A stretch of 64,000 nucleotides of DNA from Sphingobacterium hungaricum (GCF_015210005.1 NZ_MU158698.1:62001-126000); one strand, 5' to 3'. Counted from the first letter of the stretch, positions 8,336 to 17,567 are shown. Numbers and translations: made by a program. Notes: generated by a model not told the origin, from the sequence alone.

Positions 8336-9272
8336 ACGAAATTTTATTAAGAAAGCTTCATCGTTAGGTGCTTTGGCTTTCGTCGGAACATTGCCTGCTT
8401 TTGCGTCAGCAAAAGATAAAGAGACAATTATCACGATTTTGCATACCAATGATGTGCACAGCCGAATTGAGCCCTTCCCGATGGATGGTTCGAAATATCA
8501 AGGACTTGGTGGCGTGGCGCGAAGAAGCACATTGATTCAGAAAATACGTCAGGAACAGAAAAATGTTTTGTTGCTGGATGCTGGAGATATGTTTCAGGGC
8601 ACACCCTATTTTAATGTATTTGATGGTCAGTTAGAGCTTGAACTGATGTCGACTTTAGGTTACGATGCTGGAACGTTTGGTAACCACGAATTCGATAATG
8701 GATTGCCGGGTATTCTAAAGCATTTTGACAAAGCAAAATTTCCTTTTATAACGTCCAACTATGATTTTACTGGAACGGTCTTGGAGAATAAAACAAAGGA
8801 GTACGTGCTCTTCGAACGCGACGGCGTAAAGATTGGCGTATTCGGATTGTGCATTGATGTGGAAGGTTTAGTCGACCCACGAAATCATGCAGGAGTCAAG
8901 TACTTAGACCCAATTGAAGTGGCAAACAGATTAACTAAGCTATTAAAGGAAACCTATAGATGTGACATCGTATTGTGCTTATCTCATTTAGGTTATACCT
9001 ATCCTGACCCATCTAAAGTGTCCGACTTAGTTGTCGCAGCGAAAACAAAAGATATTGATTTAATTATTGGCGGACATACGCATACGTTTTTAAAGGAACC
9101 CACAGCCGTTAAGAATTTAGCCGGAGAAATCACCTTGGTGAACCAAACCGGATTCGCAGGAATCAACCTAGGAAGAGTTGATATTGTTGTTTCGAAACAG
9201 AAGGGCAAGAAGCGCCTTGTAGCGCAGAGTTACCTAATCGACCAGCAATACGACAAATCTTTGCTGGCTTAA
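8310..9272 (+). CDS. Metallophosphoesterase half of a split 5'-nucleotidase, Tat signal
   Basis: A ~320-residue exported calcineurin-like phosphoesterase corresponding to the N-terminal half of UshA-type 5'-nucleotidases. All metal-site motifs are visible: TNDVH, LDAGDMFQG, FGNHEFDNG, CLSHLG and GGHTHTF. The N-terminus has a twin-arginine signal (LTRRNFIKKASS followed by a hydrophobic stretch ending AFASA). I take the ATG at 8310; an in-frame ATG at 8298 is also possible. Either way the start lies inside the last codons of the C-terminal-domain gene, so the two are translationally coupled. The C-terminal domain gene comes first, opposite to the order in fused enzymes. Confidence 0.88.
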   Translation: MKELNSLTRRNFIKKASSLGALAFVGTLPAFASAKDKETIITILHTNDVHSRIEPFPMDGSKYQGLGGVARRSTLIQKIRQEQKNVLLLDAGDMFQGTPYFNVFDGQLELELMSTLGYDAGTFGNHEFDNGLPGILKHFDKAKFPFITSNYDFTGTVLENKTKEYVLFERDGVKIGVFGLCIDVEGLVDPRNHAGVKYLDPIEVANRLTKLLKETYRCDIVLCLSHLGYTYPDPSKVSDLVVAAKTKDIDLIIGGHTHTFLKEPTAVKNLAGEITLVNQTGFAGINLGRVDIVVSKQKGKKRLVAQSYLIDQQYDKSLLA

Positions 9273-9310
9273 TTTATTAACACTTTCTACACTTTTAATT
9301 TCGTACTGGA

Positions 9311-10516
9311 ATGAAACGTTTATTCCAAATCTATATCGATTCCTACAAAGGGCTGTCGCAAGCAGCTTGGCTGCTCGCCTTAGTGATGCTTATCAACCGA
9401 ACCGGTTCGATGGTTATCCCTTTTTTGGGAATATACATGTCTTCTGAACTCGATTTCAGCAAACCTCAGGTAGGTATGGTGTTAGGCTGTTTTGGCTTGG
9501 GTTCCGTGTGCGGTTCGTACATCGGAGGATGGCTGACCGATAAGTTCGGAAGCTTTATTGTGCAAGCTTCCAGCCTAGTAATGACCATTCCCTTATTTCT
9601 AATCGCTCCTAACTTCCGAACATTTGAATCATTGGCAGTTATGATTTTTATCTTAACCTTAACTGCAGATATATTTCGCCCAGCAAACTCAGTTTCTGTC
9701 GCGCGATACGCAAAGCCTGAGAACCTGACGAGAGCTTATTCATTGAACAGAATGGCCGTCAATCTTGGCTTTTCAATCGGCCCTGCTTTGGGCGGATTTT
9801 TAGCTGGATTTTCATACAATTGGATATTTTACGGAAATGCATTGGCAGCAGGATGCGCTGCAATTGTCTTCTTCTACTTTTTCAGAAATCGCAAAGCGAG
9901 AACGGAACTTCCCCTGAAGCCTGCAAAAGAGAAAATCATCACAGGCAAAGACCGGAACGCCTATCGGGATTTACCGTTCATCGTATTTAATATCTTCTGC
10001 TGTTTGTTTGCAATGGCATTTTTTCAGCTTTTGAGCACATTGCCTCTATTCTATAAAGATGTGTACGGAATGAGTCCGAGTCAGATTGGACTGATTTTGG
10101 GATTTAGCGGTTTTGTAATTGTGGTGTTCGAAATGCTTTTGATACACAGTTTGGAGGATAGGTTTAGCATTCGGCAGGTGATGATTTTCGGAACGGCGGT
10201 CTCTGGCATTTCCTATTACATGCTGAATCTGCAATTCGGCATTCCTTGGCTTTACTTATCAATGTTTATCTTATGCATCGGCGAAATGCTGGTATTGCCT
10301 TACATGGCGACTATTTCCGCCAAAAGAGCGACGCCTAATACGCAAGGAGCCTATATGGGCTTTAATTCGCTAGCGTTCGCCGCATCGAATATTTTATCGC
10401 CTTATCTTGGAACTTATGCTGCCGACCATTTTGGATATCCCGTGCTCTGGCTGATTACTGGAACGGTGTTAATGGGAACGTCATTCGGCTTCGCCTGGAT
10501 ATTGAAGAAATTGTAA
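9311..10516 (+). CDS. MFS transporter (MdtH-like)
   Basis: A 401-residue major facilitator with about twelve membrane spans. Motif A is visible as GGWLTDKFGS in the TM2-TM3 loop, and TM4-TM5 contain RPANSVSVARY and an SIGPALGGFLAG stretch typical of drug/H+ antiporters. It resembles MdtH/YitZ-type exporters; the substrate is unknown. It follows the split nucleotidase genes by 38 bases in the same direction and could share their transcript. It ends before a strong terminator shared with the convergent ABC-F gene. Confidence 0.88.
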   Translation: MKRLFQIYIDSYKGLSQAAWLLALVMLINRTGSMVIPFLGIYMSSELDFSKPQVGMVLGCFGLGSVCGSYIGGWLTDKFGSFIVQASSLVMTIPLFLIAPNFRTFESLAVMIFILTLTADIFRPANSVSVARYAKPENLTRAYSLNRMAVNLGFSIGPALGGFLAGFSYNWIFYGNALAAGCAAIVFFYFFRNRKARTELPLKPAKEKIITGKDRNAYRDLPFIVFNIFCCLFAMAFFQLLSTLPLFYKDVYGMSPSQIGLILGFSGFVIVVFEMLLIHSLEDRFSIRQVMIFGTAVSGISYYMLNLQFGIPWLYLSMFILCIGEMLVLPYMATISAKRATPNTQGAYMGFNSLAFAASNILSPYLGTYAADHFGYPVLWLITGTVLMGTSFGFAWILKKL

Positions 10517-10560
10517 AAGCAAAAAGCTATTAGCAGAAAATCAGATAAGATTAAAAAGAA

Positions 10561-10592
10561 ATGCCTTGCAAATATTCATTGCAAGGCATTTT
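10561..10592. terminator. Bidirectional rho-independent terminator
   Basis: A perfect 11-bp stem (ATGCCTTGCAA / TTGCAAGGCAT) with a six-base loop and flanking A- and T-rich tracts lies between the convergent MFS and ABC-F genes. Confidence 0.88.
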
Positions 10593-10607
10593 TATAATGA
10601 TTTGGAA

Positions 10608-12518
10608 CTAACTTTCGAGTCCCATAATCTCTTCTGCCAATTCTTCCCATTGGGCTTGTGTTTTTTCGAAGGTAGCCTTTGCCGAATTATAGTTTCGCGT
10701 GTATTCTTGTAATTTTACCGCATCTGAATAAATATCTTCGTTCGCTAGCTCAAGCTCTAAAGCTTTCACTTCCGCTTCCTGTGTATTCATCAGCTGTTCC
10801 AACACATTTAATTCCCTATTCTTTTTTTGAATCGTTTGCTTAACATCGTCCGTTGGCGCAGGCTTTTCCTTTTTAGGTTCCGCTTTCGGTTTCTTCTCTT
10901 TCTTAGGCTCAGATTTTAAATCGCGTTTGCTGTTCCAGATTTCATATTCTTCGTATGTCCCTGGGTATTCCTTGATTTCTTTATCTTCAATAAACCAAAT
11001 CTTATTCGCGACATTATCTAGGAAATACCTATCGTGAGAAACCACGATTAACGTTCCTTCGTATTGTTGCAACGCTTGAATCAAAATATTCACCGAAGCC
11101 ATGTCCAAGTGGTTGGTTGGCTCATCCAGCACCAAAAAGTTTGCATCAGCTGTCAATGCTTTTGCTAATGCTACGCGCGATTTCTCGCCTCCTGACAGCA
11201 CTTTAATCTTTTTGAATACATCATCGCCCGTAAACAAGAAACAACCTAAAATCGAGCGCAATTCTGTTTCAGTATGTTTTGGAGCAAAAGCCTGCAATTC
11301 CTGAATCAATGAATTTTCTAAATGCAAAGCTTCCAATTGATGCTGTGCAAAGAAAGTCTGAGAAACATTATGCCCTTTTAAGCTTGTTCCCTCAAATTCA
11401 TCATCTGCATCAGCTACGATGCGCAATAAAGTCGACTTTCCTTTACCGTTCGCACCAATCAACGCAATCTTATCTCCTTTTTCAATCAAAGCATCCGTAT
11501 CATCTAAAATTTCTAGATTCGGATACGACTTGCTTAAGTGTTCAATCGTGACGACGTGACGGCCTGAAGGCTTCGAAAACTTAAAGCTAAAGTTCACAAC
11601 AGGATTGTCATCATCCACATCGTCAATCTTTTCCATTTTATCTAAAGCCTTGATGCGTGACTGAACCATTTTCGCTTTACTCGCTTTTGCACGGAAACGC
11701 TCAATCAATTTCTCTTCCTGCTTTATTTTTGCTTGTTGATTCTTAAATTGATTTCCCTGAATCTCTTCACGCAGGGATTTCTCTTCCAAATAAAAGGTAT
11801 AGTTTCCAGCGTAGAGGTTCAGTTTTCCTTTTCGGGATTCCACCGTTTTATTGATAATGCGGTCAAGAAAATACCTATCGTGGGAAACAATAACGATAGC
11901 CCCTTCAAATCCTTGCAAATAAGTCTCGAGCCATTTAATGGACGGTAAATCCAAGTGGTTGGTAGGCTCATCCAGCAACAAGATATCAGGAGTCTGCAAT
12001 AAAATCCGCGCTAACATCACGCGCATCCGCCATCCTCCAGAGAAGGTTGCTAAAGGGCGTTGTTGCTCATCTTCTGAAAAACCTAAACCTGCTAAAATCT
12101 CATGTGCTCGGAATTCGATGTTGTAGCCATCTAAAGCTTCGAACTCCATCTGCCGGTCGCTCAGCTTATTCAGGATATCATCCGAATAATCCGTTTCTAA
12201 TTTCTGAAGCAATATTTCAATTTCAGCATGCAGTTGATTCTGACGGGCGAATGCTTCCATTGCCACATGCAGAATGCTCTTATCTGAATGATAAGACAAT
12301 AAATCTTGGTTCAAATAACCGATTTTCAAATCTTTAGCCATTGAAATAGAACCTGACGTAGGCGCATAATCCCCCACAATCAGTTTCAGCAAAGTAGACT
12401 TTCCAGTTCCATTTGCTCCAATCAAACCCACCTTATCCCCTGGTTTTATGTGCCAATTGGCTTCATCATACAATGCCCGAGACCCAATCTCAAAAGTTAA
12501 ATTATTTATTGCTATCAT
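10608..12518 (-). CDS. ABC-F family ATPase
   Basis: A 636-residue soluble protein with two ABC ATPase domains and no membrane spans, the ABC-F architecture. Domain 1 has Walker A GANGTGKST (34-42), a SGGW signature and LLLDEPTNHLD. Domain 2 has Walker A GANGKGKST at about residue 355, LSGGEKSR and LVLDEPTNHLD. Between them lies the charged linker (KASKAKMVQSRIKALDKME) that reaches the ribosomal P-site tRNA in ABC-F factors. A Lys/Glu/Pro-rich stretch precedes a C-terminal coiled coil like that of Uup/YheS/YdiF. It probably acts on stalled or damaged ribosomes; antibiotic resistance cannot be inferred from sequence. Confidence 0.92.
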   Translation of the reverse strand: MIAINNLTFEIGSRALYDEANWHIKPGDKVGLIGANGTGKSTLLKLIVGDYAPTSGSISMAKDLKIGYLNQDLLSYHSDKSILHVAMEAFARQNQLHAEIEILLQKLETDYSDDILNKLSDRQMEFEALDGYNIEFRAHEILAGLGFSEDEQQRPLATFSGGWRMRVMLARILLQTPDILLLDEPTNHLDLPSIKWLETYLQGFEGAIVIVSHDRYFLDRIINKTVESRKGKLNLYAGNYTFYLEEKSLREEIQGNQFKNQQAKIKQEEKLIERFRAKASKAKMVQSRIKALDKMEKIDDVDDDNPVVNFSFKFSKPSGRHVVTIEHLSKSYPNLEILDDTDALIEKGDKIALIGANGKGKSTLLRIVADADDEFEGTSLKGHNVSQTFFAQHQLEALHLENSLIQELQAFAPKHTETELRSILGCFLFTGDDVFKKIKVLSGGEKSRVALAKALTADANFLVLDEPTNHLDMASVNILIQALQQYEGTLIVVSHDRYFLDNVANKIWFIEDKEIKEYPGTYEEYEIWNSKRDLKSEPKKEKKPKAEPKKEKPAPTDDVKQTIQKKNRELNVLEQLMNTQEAEVKALELELANEDIYSDAVKLQEYTRNYNSAKATFEKTQAQWEELAEEIMGLES

Positions 12519-12690
12519 TTCAGGTGCAAAAATAGCAATATTTCTTCTGGTTTTTGGCAGAATGGGGATTTTTGAAAAATCATGTACATCTGATAAAAAT
12601 ATGAGATGTTTTATAGTTAAAATTCAAAGGAAATAATTAACTTAATAGAATAAATAAAACTAATTATCCCGAGCATTTTTTCGTATCGAT

Positions 12691-13671
12691 ATGAAGAAAA
12701 TGACGAACTTTATTCCATTTTTTGTTTTAGTTGCAAGCATATTGCTTCTTCAATCCTGCCAAGCGCAACCTACTAACGAAAAGAGCAAAAATCTTCTGAA
12801 GACGGACTCTACCGTTCTCAGCAATGAACCTATTCAGATTCTAGGAACCCAATGCACCATCATTCCGCCAGACGGTTTCGTCAGAGTTGATAATTTCAGC
12901 GGGGTCAAAAATCTTGAGCGTCTAGCCTCCATCAAAGTCCTTCAACTTGACACATCCTGCCAAGAGTTTATTTCTGGTTTTGCGGTTGAAGAATTAACTA
13001 ATCAAGGCCTGAAAATTATAGATGAAGAAGAAATTGAACACAATGGTTCGAGGGCGCTGATGTTCCTGACATCCATTGAGGAATATGGCATTACCTATTA
13101 TACAAAGACTTTATTTTGCGGAACCGATGATGTTCTTGTTACGGTTATTGCGAGCTACACGCAAGAGTCTTTGGATTTAGAAGAACAGATTACCGCATCG
13201 ATGCTATCTGTAAAATACGACAGCAATTTAGACGACAGACTCGACGAAGCTTCAACGATTAGCTTCGATGTGGGAAATGACTTTAAATTAGTTGAACACA
13301 GCTCTGGAGATTATTTATATACGGCTGATGGCAGTGTAGGAAAAAACGTACCTTCTTTAATTGTATTGACTTCCGACAATCAATTATCGCTACAACAAAT
13401 GGGCAATCTGACAGAAAATGATATTCAGAGGCTTACTGGCACGGAAAACAATAAGATAACAGAGTTAAATGAAGTTAAGGCAAATAACCTATTCGGGATG
13501 GAATTAGTTAGTTATGCCCAAACCAAAAATGATAAAAAACAATTGGTGTACAATGTTATTTTCTTCAACAAAGACGGCTTTTATTACCTAATTACAGGAA
13601 CTACTGTAGAAGAGTTTGACAAATACCTTGCTATTTTTCGAAAAATAACGAAGACCTTTAAAGAAAAATAA
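12691..13671 (+). CDS. Hypothetical lipoprotein
   Basis: A 326-residue exported lipoprotein (signal peptide ending LLLQSC, lipidated Cys23, followed by QAQPTNEKSKN). I do not recognise a named family. The mature part alternates beta strands and short helices, has a few Cys residues (in GTQCTIIPPDG, DTSCQEF and LFCGTDD), and looks like two loosely similar halves, each ending in a segment that reads 'LVTVIASYT' or 'YLITGTT'. That pattern resembles proteins annotated only as hypothetical in Sphingobacteriaceae. It probably sits in the periplasm or outer membrane. It precedes a DHFR-like gene by 30 bases, so co-transcription is possible. Confidence 0.7.
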   Translation: MKKMTNFIPFFVLVASILLLQSCQAQPTNEKSKNLLKTDSTVLSNEPIQILGTQCTIIPPDGFVRVDNFSGVKNLERLASIKVLQLDTSCQEFISGFAVEELTNQGLKIIDEEEIEHNGSRALMFLTSIEEYGITYYTKTLFCGTDDVLVTVIASYTQESLDLEEQITASMLSVKYDSNLDDRLDEASTISFDVGNDFKLVEHSSGDYLYTADGSVGKNVPSLIVLTSDNQLSLQQMGNLTENDIQRLTGTENNKITELNEVKANNLFGMELVSYAQTKNDKKQLVYNVIFFNKDGFYYLITGTTVEEFDKYLAIFRKITKTFKEK

Positions 13672-13701
13672 GGAACTTAGCTATTGCAAACTTGAACCTT
13701 T

Positions 13702-14241
13702 ATGAAAAAAATAATTTTGGACCTTGCTGTATCGTTGGATGGATTTATCGAAGGGCCGAATGGCGAAATCGATTGGTGCATTATGGACGAAGACATGGAC
13801 TTTGATGGATTTATCGATGGCATTGACAGCATCTTTTATGGACGAGTGAGTTATGATGCTTGGGGAAATTATCAACCTGAAGCTTCGGCAAGTCCCGCAG
13901 AGCAAAAACTTTGGACAGCTGTCCACAGCAAAAAGAAATATGTATTTTCTCACAAAACGAGAAATGACCCGAATGCGTCCTTTATTTCTGAGAACCTACC
14001 TGCTGAAGTGGAAGAAATCAAACATGGAGAAGGCAAAGATATCTGGCTATACGGCGGAGCAAGTTTAATCAGTTCATTTATTAAGCTGGGCTTAGTCGAT
14101 GAATACCGGATTTCTGTACATCCAATTGTTCTCGGAAGCGGAAAGCCTCTATTCGAAGACTTAGATAAACGAATAGAATTGAAGCTGATTAAAACAAAGC
14201 CATTTAAATCCGGAGTTGTACAGCTTATTTATCATAAATAA
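13702..14241 (+). CDS. Dihydrofolate reductase family (RibD C-terminal-like) protein
   Basis: A 179-residue reductase of the RibD-C/DHFR superfamily, similar to B. subtilis YyaP/YwjB. Family landmarks are the start KKIILDLAVSLDGFIEGPNGEIDW, the FYGRVSYDAW segment, the NADPH-binding DIWLYGGASLISSF loop, and RISVHPIVLGSGKPLF near the end. Family members are NADPH-dependent reductases; true DHFR or riboflavin roles are unlikely for this stand-alone type, and the substrate is unknown. Cytoplasmic, no signal peptide. Confidence 0.85.
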   Translation: MKKIILDLAVSLDGFIEGPNGEIDWCIMDEDMDFDGFIDGIDSIFYGRVSYDAWGNYQPEASASPAEQKLWTAVHSKKKYVFSHKTRNDPNASFISENLPAEVEEIKHGEGKDIWLYGGASLISSFIKLGLVDEYRISVHPIVLGSGKPLFEDLDKRIELKLIKTKPFKSGVVQLIYHK

Positions 14242-14303
14242 TTTCGGACATTCTATCTTTTTAGTAATTTACCCCTTGTTAACACGACCAAATCAAATTA
14301 ACA

Positions 14304-14507
14304 ATGAAAGAATACAAAGTTGAAACCCTAATTTTCTATACAAAACTTACATTTGACATCAACCACATTGCGACGGCATCCAAAGAAGACATACAGAAGC
14401 AATTAGACAGATATGCCTTATTAGGTTACCGTTTAGCTTCAACAAGCTCTACAAACTTTGGCGCTGCGTTATATATTTACTTATACTTTGAGAAAGATGT
14501 GGCTTAG
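14304..14507 (+). CDS. DUF4177-like small protein
   Basis: A 67-residue protein whose layout fits DUF4177: an N-terminal strand (KEYKVETLIF), a middle helix (KEDIQKQLDRYALLGYRLAST) and a C-terminal strand pair (AALYIYLYFEK). Members are small alpha/beta proteins of unknown function. It lies between the DHFR-like gene and the Crp/Fnr regulator gene with modest spacing on both sides. Confidence 0.65.
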   Translation: MKEYKVETLIFYTKLTFDINHIATASKEDIQKQLDRYALLGYRLASTSSTNFGAALYIYLYFEKDVA

Positions 14508-14596
14508 CCCACTCGCAATTGAATTGAATAAATAGAACCAGTCGTGCGCATTGCAACTGGTTAAAATCACATTGATAGAATCCTAATCCTGCCGGA

Positions 14597-15157
14597 ATGA
14601 ATGCTTTCCTTACTCATTTAAAAAAATATGGATATATCTCTGATGAATTAGAGGAAGCAATCAATCAACGTACAAAAAGAGTTGTCCGTCAAAAAGGTGA
14701 TTATTTCCTTAAACAAGGTCAGGTCGTATCAAGTCTTTTTCTGATTGAACAAGGCTTGATACGAGCCTTCTATGTTCACCAAGGCCGTGAAATCAACCTC
14801 TGGTTCGGTTTCGAAAATTATGTTCTCGGTTCTATACTTCCTGTCTATTTTAACGAACCTTCATTTGAAAACATTCAATTTTTAGAAGAGACAACTTTGG
14901 TTTACATTTCTTCTAGTGACCTGAATGAACTTTATGACAGTTATAGGGAGATGAATCTGATTGGAAGAAAAATGGCGGAAGAAATCTGCAAGATTTTGGA
15001 GAAAAGAGCGCTTTCCCTGCAGATAGAATCTGCAGAAGAGCGTTATAAAACTTTACTTGCTAGCGACCCAGAAGCCATTCATCGCATATCTTTAGGCAAT
15101 ATTGCATCATATCTTGGAATCGCTCAGGAAACCTTGAGCCGCATCAGAGGCAAATAA
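14597..15157 (+). CDS. Crp/Fnr family transcriptional regulator
   Basis: A 186-residue regulator with an N-terminal cyclic-nucleotide-binding-like beta-roll (KGDYFLKQGQVVSSLFLIEQGLIRAFYVHQGREINLWF, about residues 35-75) and a short C-terminal helix-turn-helix (ISLGNIASYLGIAQETLSRIRGK). It has no iron-sulfur cysteines like Fnr and lacks a clear cAMP-phosphate RxS motif, so the effector is unknown. It lies directly upstream of an SMR efflux gene, and a perfect palindrome between the two genes is a likely operator for this family. Crp-like plus SMR pairs suggest control of efflux of a cationic compound. Confidence 0.88.
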   Translation: MNAFLTHLKKYGYISDELEEAINQRTKRVVRQKGDYFLKQGQVVSSLFLIEQGLIRAFYVHQGREINLWFGFENYVLGSILPVYFNEPSFENIQFLEETTLVYISSSDLNELYDSYREMNLIGRKMAEEICKILEKRALSLQIESAEERYKTLLASDPEAIHRISLGNIASYLGIAQETLSRIRGK

Positions 15158-15162
15158 CCGAA

Positions 15163-15178
15163 TTTGACTTAAGTCAAA
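15163..15178. promoter_or_regulatory. Perfect 16-bp palindrome, likely Crp/Fnr-type operator
   Basis: The sequence TTTGACTTAAGTCAAA is a perfect inverted repeat with TTGAC half-sites, close to the TTGAT-N4-ATCAA form used by Crp/Fnr proteins. It sits six bases after the stop of the Crp/Fnr gene and 50 bases before the SMR gene start, so it is placed to control the SMR gene. Binding is inferred from symmetry and position. Confidence 0.65.
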
Positions 15179-15227
15179 AAAACATCGCTAAATCCATCGT
15201 TTCTTTGCTGCATAAGTAAAAGATTAT

Positions 15228-15557
15228 ATGAAATATTTATTTTTAGGATTGGCGATTATTTTTGAAGTGATCGGATCAAGTTTTATCAAGGCATCAAATG
15301 GATTTACCAAACTAATTCCGACAGCAGTCGTTGCGATCGCTTTTATCACCTGTTTTTATTTTCTTTCCCTAGCACTGAAAAGCATTCCGTTAGGAACAGC
15401 TTATGCCATTTGGGCGGGATTAGGAATCGTTTTAACTGCAACGGTGTCCGTTGTTGTCTTCAAACAAAAGTTGGACCTTGCTGGCATCATCGGAATCTTG
15501 CTAATCGTGGCAGGCGTAGTCGTAATGAATGTATTTTCCAAAACTGCTGCCCACTAA
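15228..15557 (+). CDS. SMR family multidrug efflux transporter (EmrE/Qac-like)
   Basis: A 109-residue small multidrug resistance protein with four membrane helices. The essential membrane glutamate is Glu13 (equivalent to EmrE Glu14), followed by the family motif VIGSSFIKASNGFT. The segments AYAIWAGLG and the C-terminal GIIGILLIVAGVVVMN are typical of proton-coupled quaternary-ammonium or guanidinium exporters. The length matches the family. It lies behind a Crp/Fnr regulator gene and a palindromic operator candidate, so it is probably induced by a toxic cation. Confidence 0.92.
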   Translation: MKYLFLGLAIIFEVIGSSFIKASNGFTKLIPTAVVAIAFITCFYFLSLALKSIPLGTAYAIWAGLGIVLTATVSVVVFKQKLDLAGIIGILLIVAGVVVMNVFSKTAAH

Positions 15558-15647
15558 CCGTCAGAAAAAGAATTAAGCTAGAGTTAAAAATCTGCTTGTT
15601 CATTCCAGAAATTCAGTTATTTTTGGTCAAAAAATAGACGAATACAT

Positions 15648-16037
15648 ATGTTTACAGTTCAACAAATCGACGAGGCGCATAGCAAAGTAAAGTCAGGGGC
15701 TGAATTCCCTGCATACATACAAGAAATCAAGACCTTTGGCGTCAAAAGCTTCGAAACGTTTGTTTCCGATGGCCACACGGATTATCATGGCGATCAGGAT
15801 TACCGGACTTCGTCAGATCCTTTGTACGCTCCGCTAGTCATTGCGCAACATACAAATGCCGAACAATTTTCAAAAGATTTAAAGAATCATCAACAAGGAG
15901 GAACCGATTTCTTTACATTCTGTGCTGACTGTGCAAAATCTGGAATAGAAAAATGGATAGTCGATCTAGATAAGATGACTTGCATTTATTATGATCAATC
16001 GGGGCAAGAAATCCTGACCGAACAAATCCCTTCGTAA
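15648..16037 (+). CDS. DUF1398 family protein
   Basis: A 129-residue protein of the DUF1398 family (E. coli YbcV-like). It shows the family start FTVQQIDEAHSKVKSGAEFPAYIQEIKTFGV, the DGHTDYHGDQDY segment, and the C-terminal GTDFFTFCADCAKSGIEKWIVDLDKMTCIYYD. Function is unknown. No signal peptide. The next gene starts four bases after its stop, so the two are co-transcribed. Confidence 0.85.
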   Translation: MFTVQQIDEAHSKVKSGAEFPAYIQEIKTFGVKSFETFVSDGHTDYHGDQDYRTSSDPLYAPLVIAQHTNAEQFSKDLKNHQQGGTDFFTFCADCAKSGIEKWIVDLDKMTCIYYDQSGQEILTEQIPS

Positions 16038-16041
16038 TCCG

Positions 16042-16602
16042 ATGGACGTCCTGTTTTTCGCGACTGCATCTTCGTTCAGGGATTGGCTTAAGCAGCATCA
16101 CGGATCCGAAACAGAGCTCTATGTCGGTTTTTATAAAATCGGAAGTGGCAAAGAATCAATCACCTGGTCTGAGGCAGTGGATCAGGCTTTGTGTTTTGGA
16201 TGGATCGATGGGCGAAAGAATACGCTCGATCCAGAAAGTTACAGCATTCGCTTCACGCCGAGAAAGAAAAACAGTATTTGGAGCGCCATCAATATCCGCA
16301 AAGTCGAACAACTGACCGAAGCAGGTTTGATGCGAGAAGCAGGTTTGAAAGCCTATGCCCTTCGCGATGAAAACAAAGACAATTCCTACTACCATGAAGC
16401 GGGCGAATTGAGCTTGGAGGCAAGTCAGGAAAAGCTATTCAAGAAAAACAGATCCGCTTGGAATTACTTCAGCAAGCAAGCGCCTTCATACAAAAAGACA
16501 GTTATCCATTGGATTACCTCCGCCAAACAAGATAAAACCAAGGCCGCACGATTAGAAAAAGCGATTTTGGAAAGCAAAGAGAAGCGCCGACTAAACGTAT
16601 AG
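16042..16602 (+). CDS. YdeI/OmpD-associated family protein
   Basis: A 186-residue protein of the YdeI/OmpD-associated family. Clear landmarks are FRDWLKQHHGSETELYVGF, the conserved SITWSEAVDQALCFGWIDG, SIRFTPRKKNSIWS and the C-terminal IHWITSAKQDKTKAARLEKAI. Members have been linked with envelope stress and bacteriocin protection, but a molecular activity is not established. Cytoplasmic. It follows the DUF1398 gene by four bases in an apparent two-gene operon. Confidence 0.87.
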   Translation: MDVLFFATASSFRDWLKQHHGSETELYVGFYKIGSGKESITWSEAVDQALCFGWIDGRKNTLDPESYSIRFTPRKKNSIWSAINIRKVEQLTEAGLMREAGLKAYALRDENKDNSYYHEAGELSLEASQEKLFKKNRSAWNYFSKQAPSYKKTVIHWITSAKQDKTKAARLEKAILESKEKRRLNV

Positions 16603-16706
16603 TTCTAGCCGATGGCACCCTCCTGCCCTCTTAAACCAGTCCTATGTTAACTGCTATTGAAAACTATTTTCTGTTTTCAGCGTTAAAAGAAATAGATTTA
16701 CGACCA

Positions 16707-17383
16707 ATGAAACAGAACTACAGCTATTTCTTTATTTGTTTGCTGATGATGGCATGCAATCCAAAAAATAAAACTATTGAGCAAGCTTCGAATGAACTAA
16801 ATCCGACAGTTGCAACTGTTAATCAAAACTTTGCATTTACAGAATTCTTTCCCGACAGCCTGTCAAACGCGAAACTTGCAGATTTTTCGATTCGCTCCGC
16901 ATATCTTTTGGATTCCAACCAACTTATAGTAGCTTCACATTGGACAAAAGATGGTTCCATCGAGGCTCCGGATACGGAAACAGATTATGGCGCAAGGCTC
17001 ATGTTGTTGAGCAAAGACAATAAACAGCTTTTCGCTTCGCATGGTTTTATGGATTTATTCCTTGTAGAACCACATTTTTATAAGAACGATCAGGATCAGC
17101 GTATTATCATTCTTTGCCAGACCGCATTCGAATACTTTCAGGAGCTGAACTATTTATCTATGAAAACAACAGTTTAAAACATTTGGGAAATTTAGATCTG
17201 TCGGGAAAAGACATGGACACTTCGTTGGTGGATATTGTTCGTGTCAATCAGCAGGCAGATAGCCTTCTGTTTACTTTTGATTCGGATTCCCTGCTCTTAA
17301 ATCCAGGAGGCAATGAAGAAATGGTTAAAAACAACAACATACATTATCTTTACAAGGATGGCGTGCTGACGTTTAATCGATAG
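16707..17383 (+). pseudogene. Frameshifted lipoprotein gene
   Basis: Two overlapping reading frames make one coding unit. The first starts at MKQNYSYFF with a lipoprotein signal (LLMMAC) and runs through ILCQTAFEYFQ to a stop at 17177. The continuation is in another frame (GAELFIYENNSLKHLGNLDLSG...) and runs to 17383. Adding one G in the CAG-GAG region around 17140-17143 would join them as FEYFQ-GAELFIYENN. The intact protein would be about 225 residues. No family is recognised. The break is either a real one-base deletion or a sequence error. An upstream ATG at 16644 exists but would spoil the signal peptide. Confidence 0.65.
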
Positions 17384-17567
17384 ATTGGCAAGCATAACCA
17401 ATGCTGACGTTTAAGTTTCTTGCTAACTATGGAAACGAATTAATCCTCCTTTTGGAATAGATAAAAAGTCTTCCATCTACATGGAACAAATTGAAAAATT
17501 AATGTAAGGAAGGACACCATGCACGCAGCCATCTTGTTATCGCTGTGATGTTCCGTTCAGGTGTTAC

